NCBI GenBank assembly: GCA_030424825.1
Contig: JAUHWE010000317.1
Coordinates: 1 to 5,967 of the forward strand
Length of the DNA stretch: 5,967 nucleotides
Reading direction: 5' to 3'
Origin: Verrucomicrobiia bacterium
GTDB taxonomy: Bacteria > Verrucomicrobiota > Verrucomicrobiia > Opitutales > Opitutaceae
The translations under genes were made by a program, and so were the position numbers. Each line of letters starts with the position of its first letter. Position 1 is the stretch's first letter. Positions 5,481 to 5,967 of the stretch are shown piece after piece. The notes beneath the pieces are model-generated. The model made no database searches, had not been told where the DNA came from, and saw only the letters and a list, made by a program, of their open reading frames with translations.

Positions 5481-5966
5481 CTATTCTACAATCCAGTTGT
5501 AGTGGTAGGAACTGAGCTTTCTCGGCCCATCGTCCGTTACCGCGACTACATCCTCAATACGACACCCACCCAAACCGGGATAATACAAACCAGGTTCGAT
5601 CGTTATGACCGAATTCTTCTTTAAACGGCAGTCGACGATGGATACTCGTGGCGCCTCGTGCACCTCTAGGCCCAACCCATGCCCCGTCCCATGGAAAAAC
5701 CCCTGAGCCCCCTGGGCGTCACGAGTCGTGAGGTAGTCTCTTTCCTCAAAATACTTCTGCACCGACGTATGGATCGTCTTTCCATTGATCCCCGTACGAA
5801 CCTGCTTCATCGCCTGGCCATGCGCTCCACGGACCGCCTTGACGAGCCGTTGTTGGGCATCAGACGGCTTCCCCTTCAGAAAGGTGCGGGTCATGTCACC
5901 GAAGTATCCGGTTTTCGCGACCCGTGGAAAGACATCAACGATGATGAGCTCATGGGCTTTCAGCGG
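5481..5966 (-). CDS. M24 family Xaa-Pro aminopeptidase-like metallopeptidase (C-terminal part)
   Basis: The frame is open to the window edge; 161 C-terminal residues are visible and the N-terminal part is outside. This is the 'pita-bread' catalytic domain of M24, which removes N-terminal residues preceding proline using two metal ions. All five ligands are present, numbered within the fragment: Asp11 ('LIIVDVFPR'), Asp24 ('GYFGDMTRTF'), His96 ('GTGHGLGLEVHE'), Glu124 ('TIEPGLY') and Glu138 ('CRIEDVV'). The spacing between the two Asp ligands is 13 residues rather than the 11 of E. coli PepP, through an inserted 'PRVAKTG' loop; I recall this 'DVFPR...TGYFGD' form from Verrucomicrobiota-type proteins. 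The Met at 5894 is internal (GDMTRT) and not the true start. The glycosylase gene follows 12 bases after the TAG stop. Confidence 0.93.
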   Translation of the reverse strand, partial: PLKAHELIIVDVFPRVAKTGYFGDMTRTFLKGKPSDAQQRLVKAVRGAHGQAMKQVRTGINGKTIHTSVQKYFEERDYLTTRDAQGAQGFFHGTGHGLGLEVHEAPRVSIVDCRLKKNSVITIEPGLYYPGLGGCRIEDVVAVTDDGPRKLSSYHYNWIVE

Positions 5967-5967
5967 T

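Noticed and set aside
5177..5624. Plus-strand ORFs opposite the glycosylase and M24 peptidase genes
   Set aside because: They are antisense to two well-supported genes, with no domain signal.

Overview
The window looks like ordinary bacterial chromosome, about 50% GC by eye, with one visibly foreign-looking gene in it. Several features fit a member of the Verrucomicrobiota, possibly Opitutae/Puniceicoccales: an Fpg/Nei glycosylase beginning MPELAEV with a degenerate zinc finger, an M24 peptidase with a 'DVFPR...TGYFGDMTRT' metal site, and a near absence of Shine-Dalgarno sequences in front of genes. This assignment is family memory plus inference; no rRNA or phylogenetic marker is present.

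Layout. 2-169 (+) is the C-terminal end of a YceI-like lipid-binding protein. 223-1221 (+) is a complete SLC10A7/YfeH-type bile acid:sodium symporter family protein. 1340-2647 (+) is a class C beta-lactamase-like serine hydrolase with lower GC and different codon use; related dyad-symmetric repeats lie on both sides of it (1261-1287, 2659-2685, 2742-2772). 2895-3465 (-) holds two small genes: a 95-residue protein with a ribbon-helix-helix-like N-terminus, followed 10 bases later by a small single-span membrane protein whose reading frame is broken by one TGA. An 18-bp perfect palindrome (3558-3575) sits upstream of this pair. 3685-3966 (+) is a small unrecognised gene just ahead of pdxH (4014-4658, +), which makes pyridoxal 5'-phosphate. 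Converging on pdxH from the other side are an M24 Xaa-Pro peptidase (5' end outside the window) and an Fpg/Nei-type DNA glycosylase, 12 bases apart and probably co-transcribed.

How the parts relate. pdxH and the peptidase-glycosylase pair are housekeeping functions in a tail-to-tail arrangement with only 15 bases between stops. The YceI-like gene and the transporter share a strand but have a 53-base gap, so an operon is possible but not shown. The parts most worth a second look are the repeat-flanked serine hydrolase, the TGA-interrupted membrane gene with its RHH-like partner and palindrome, and the glycosylase that has lost three of four zinc ligands. I found no rRNA, tRNA, CRISPR array, transposase or integrase. 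No gene-free stretch exceeds 300 bases.
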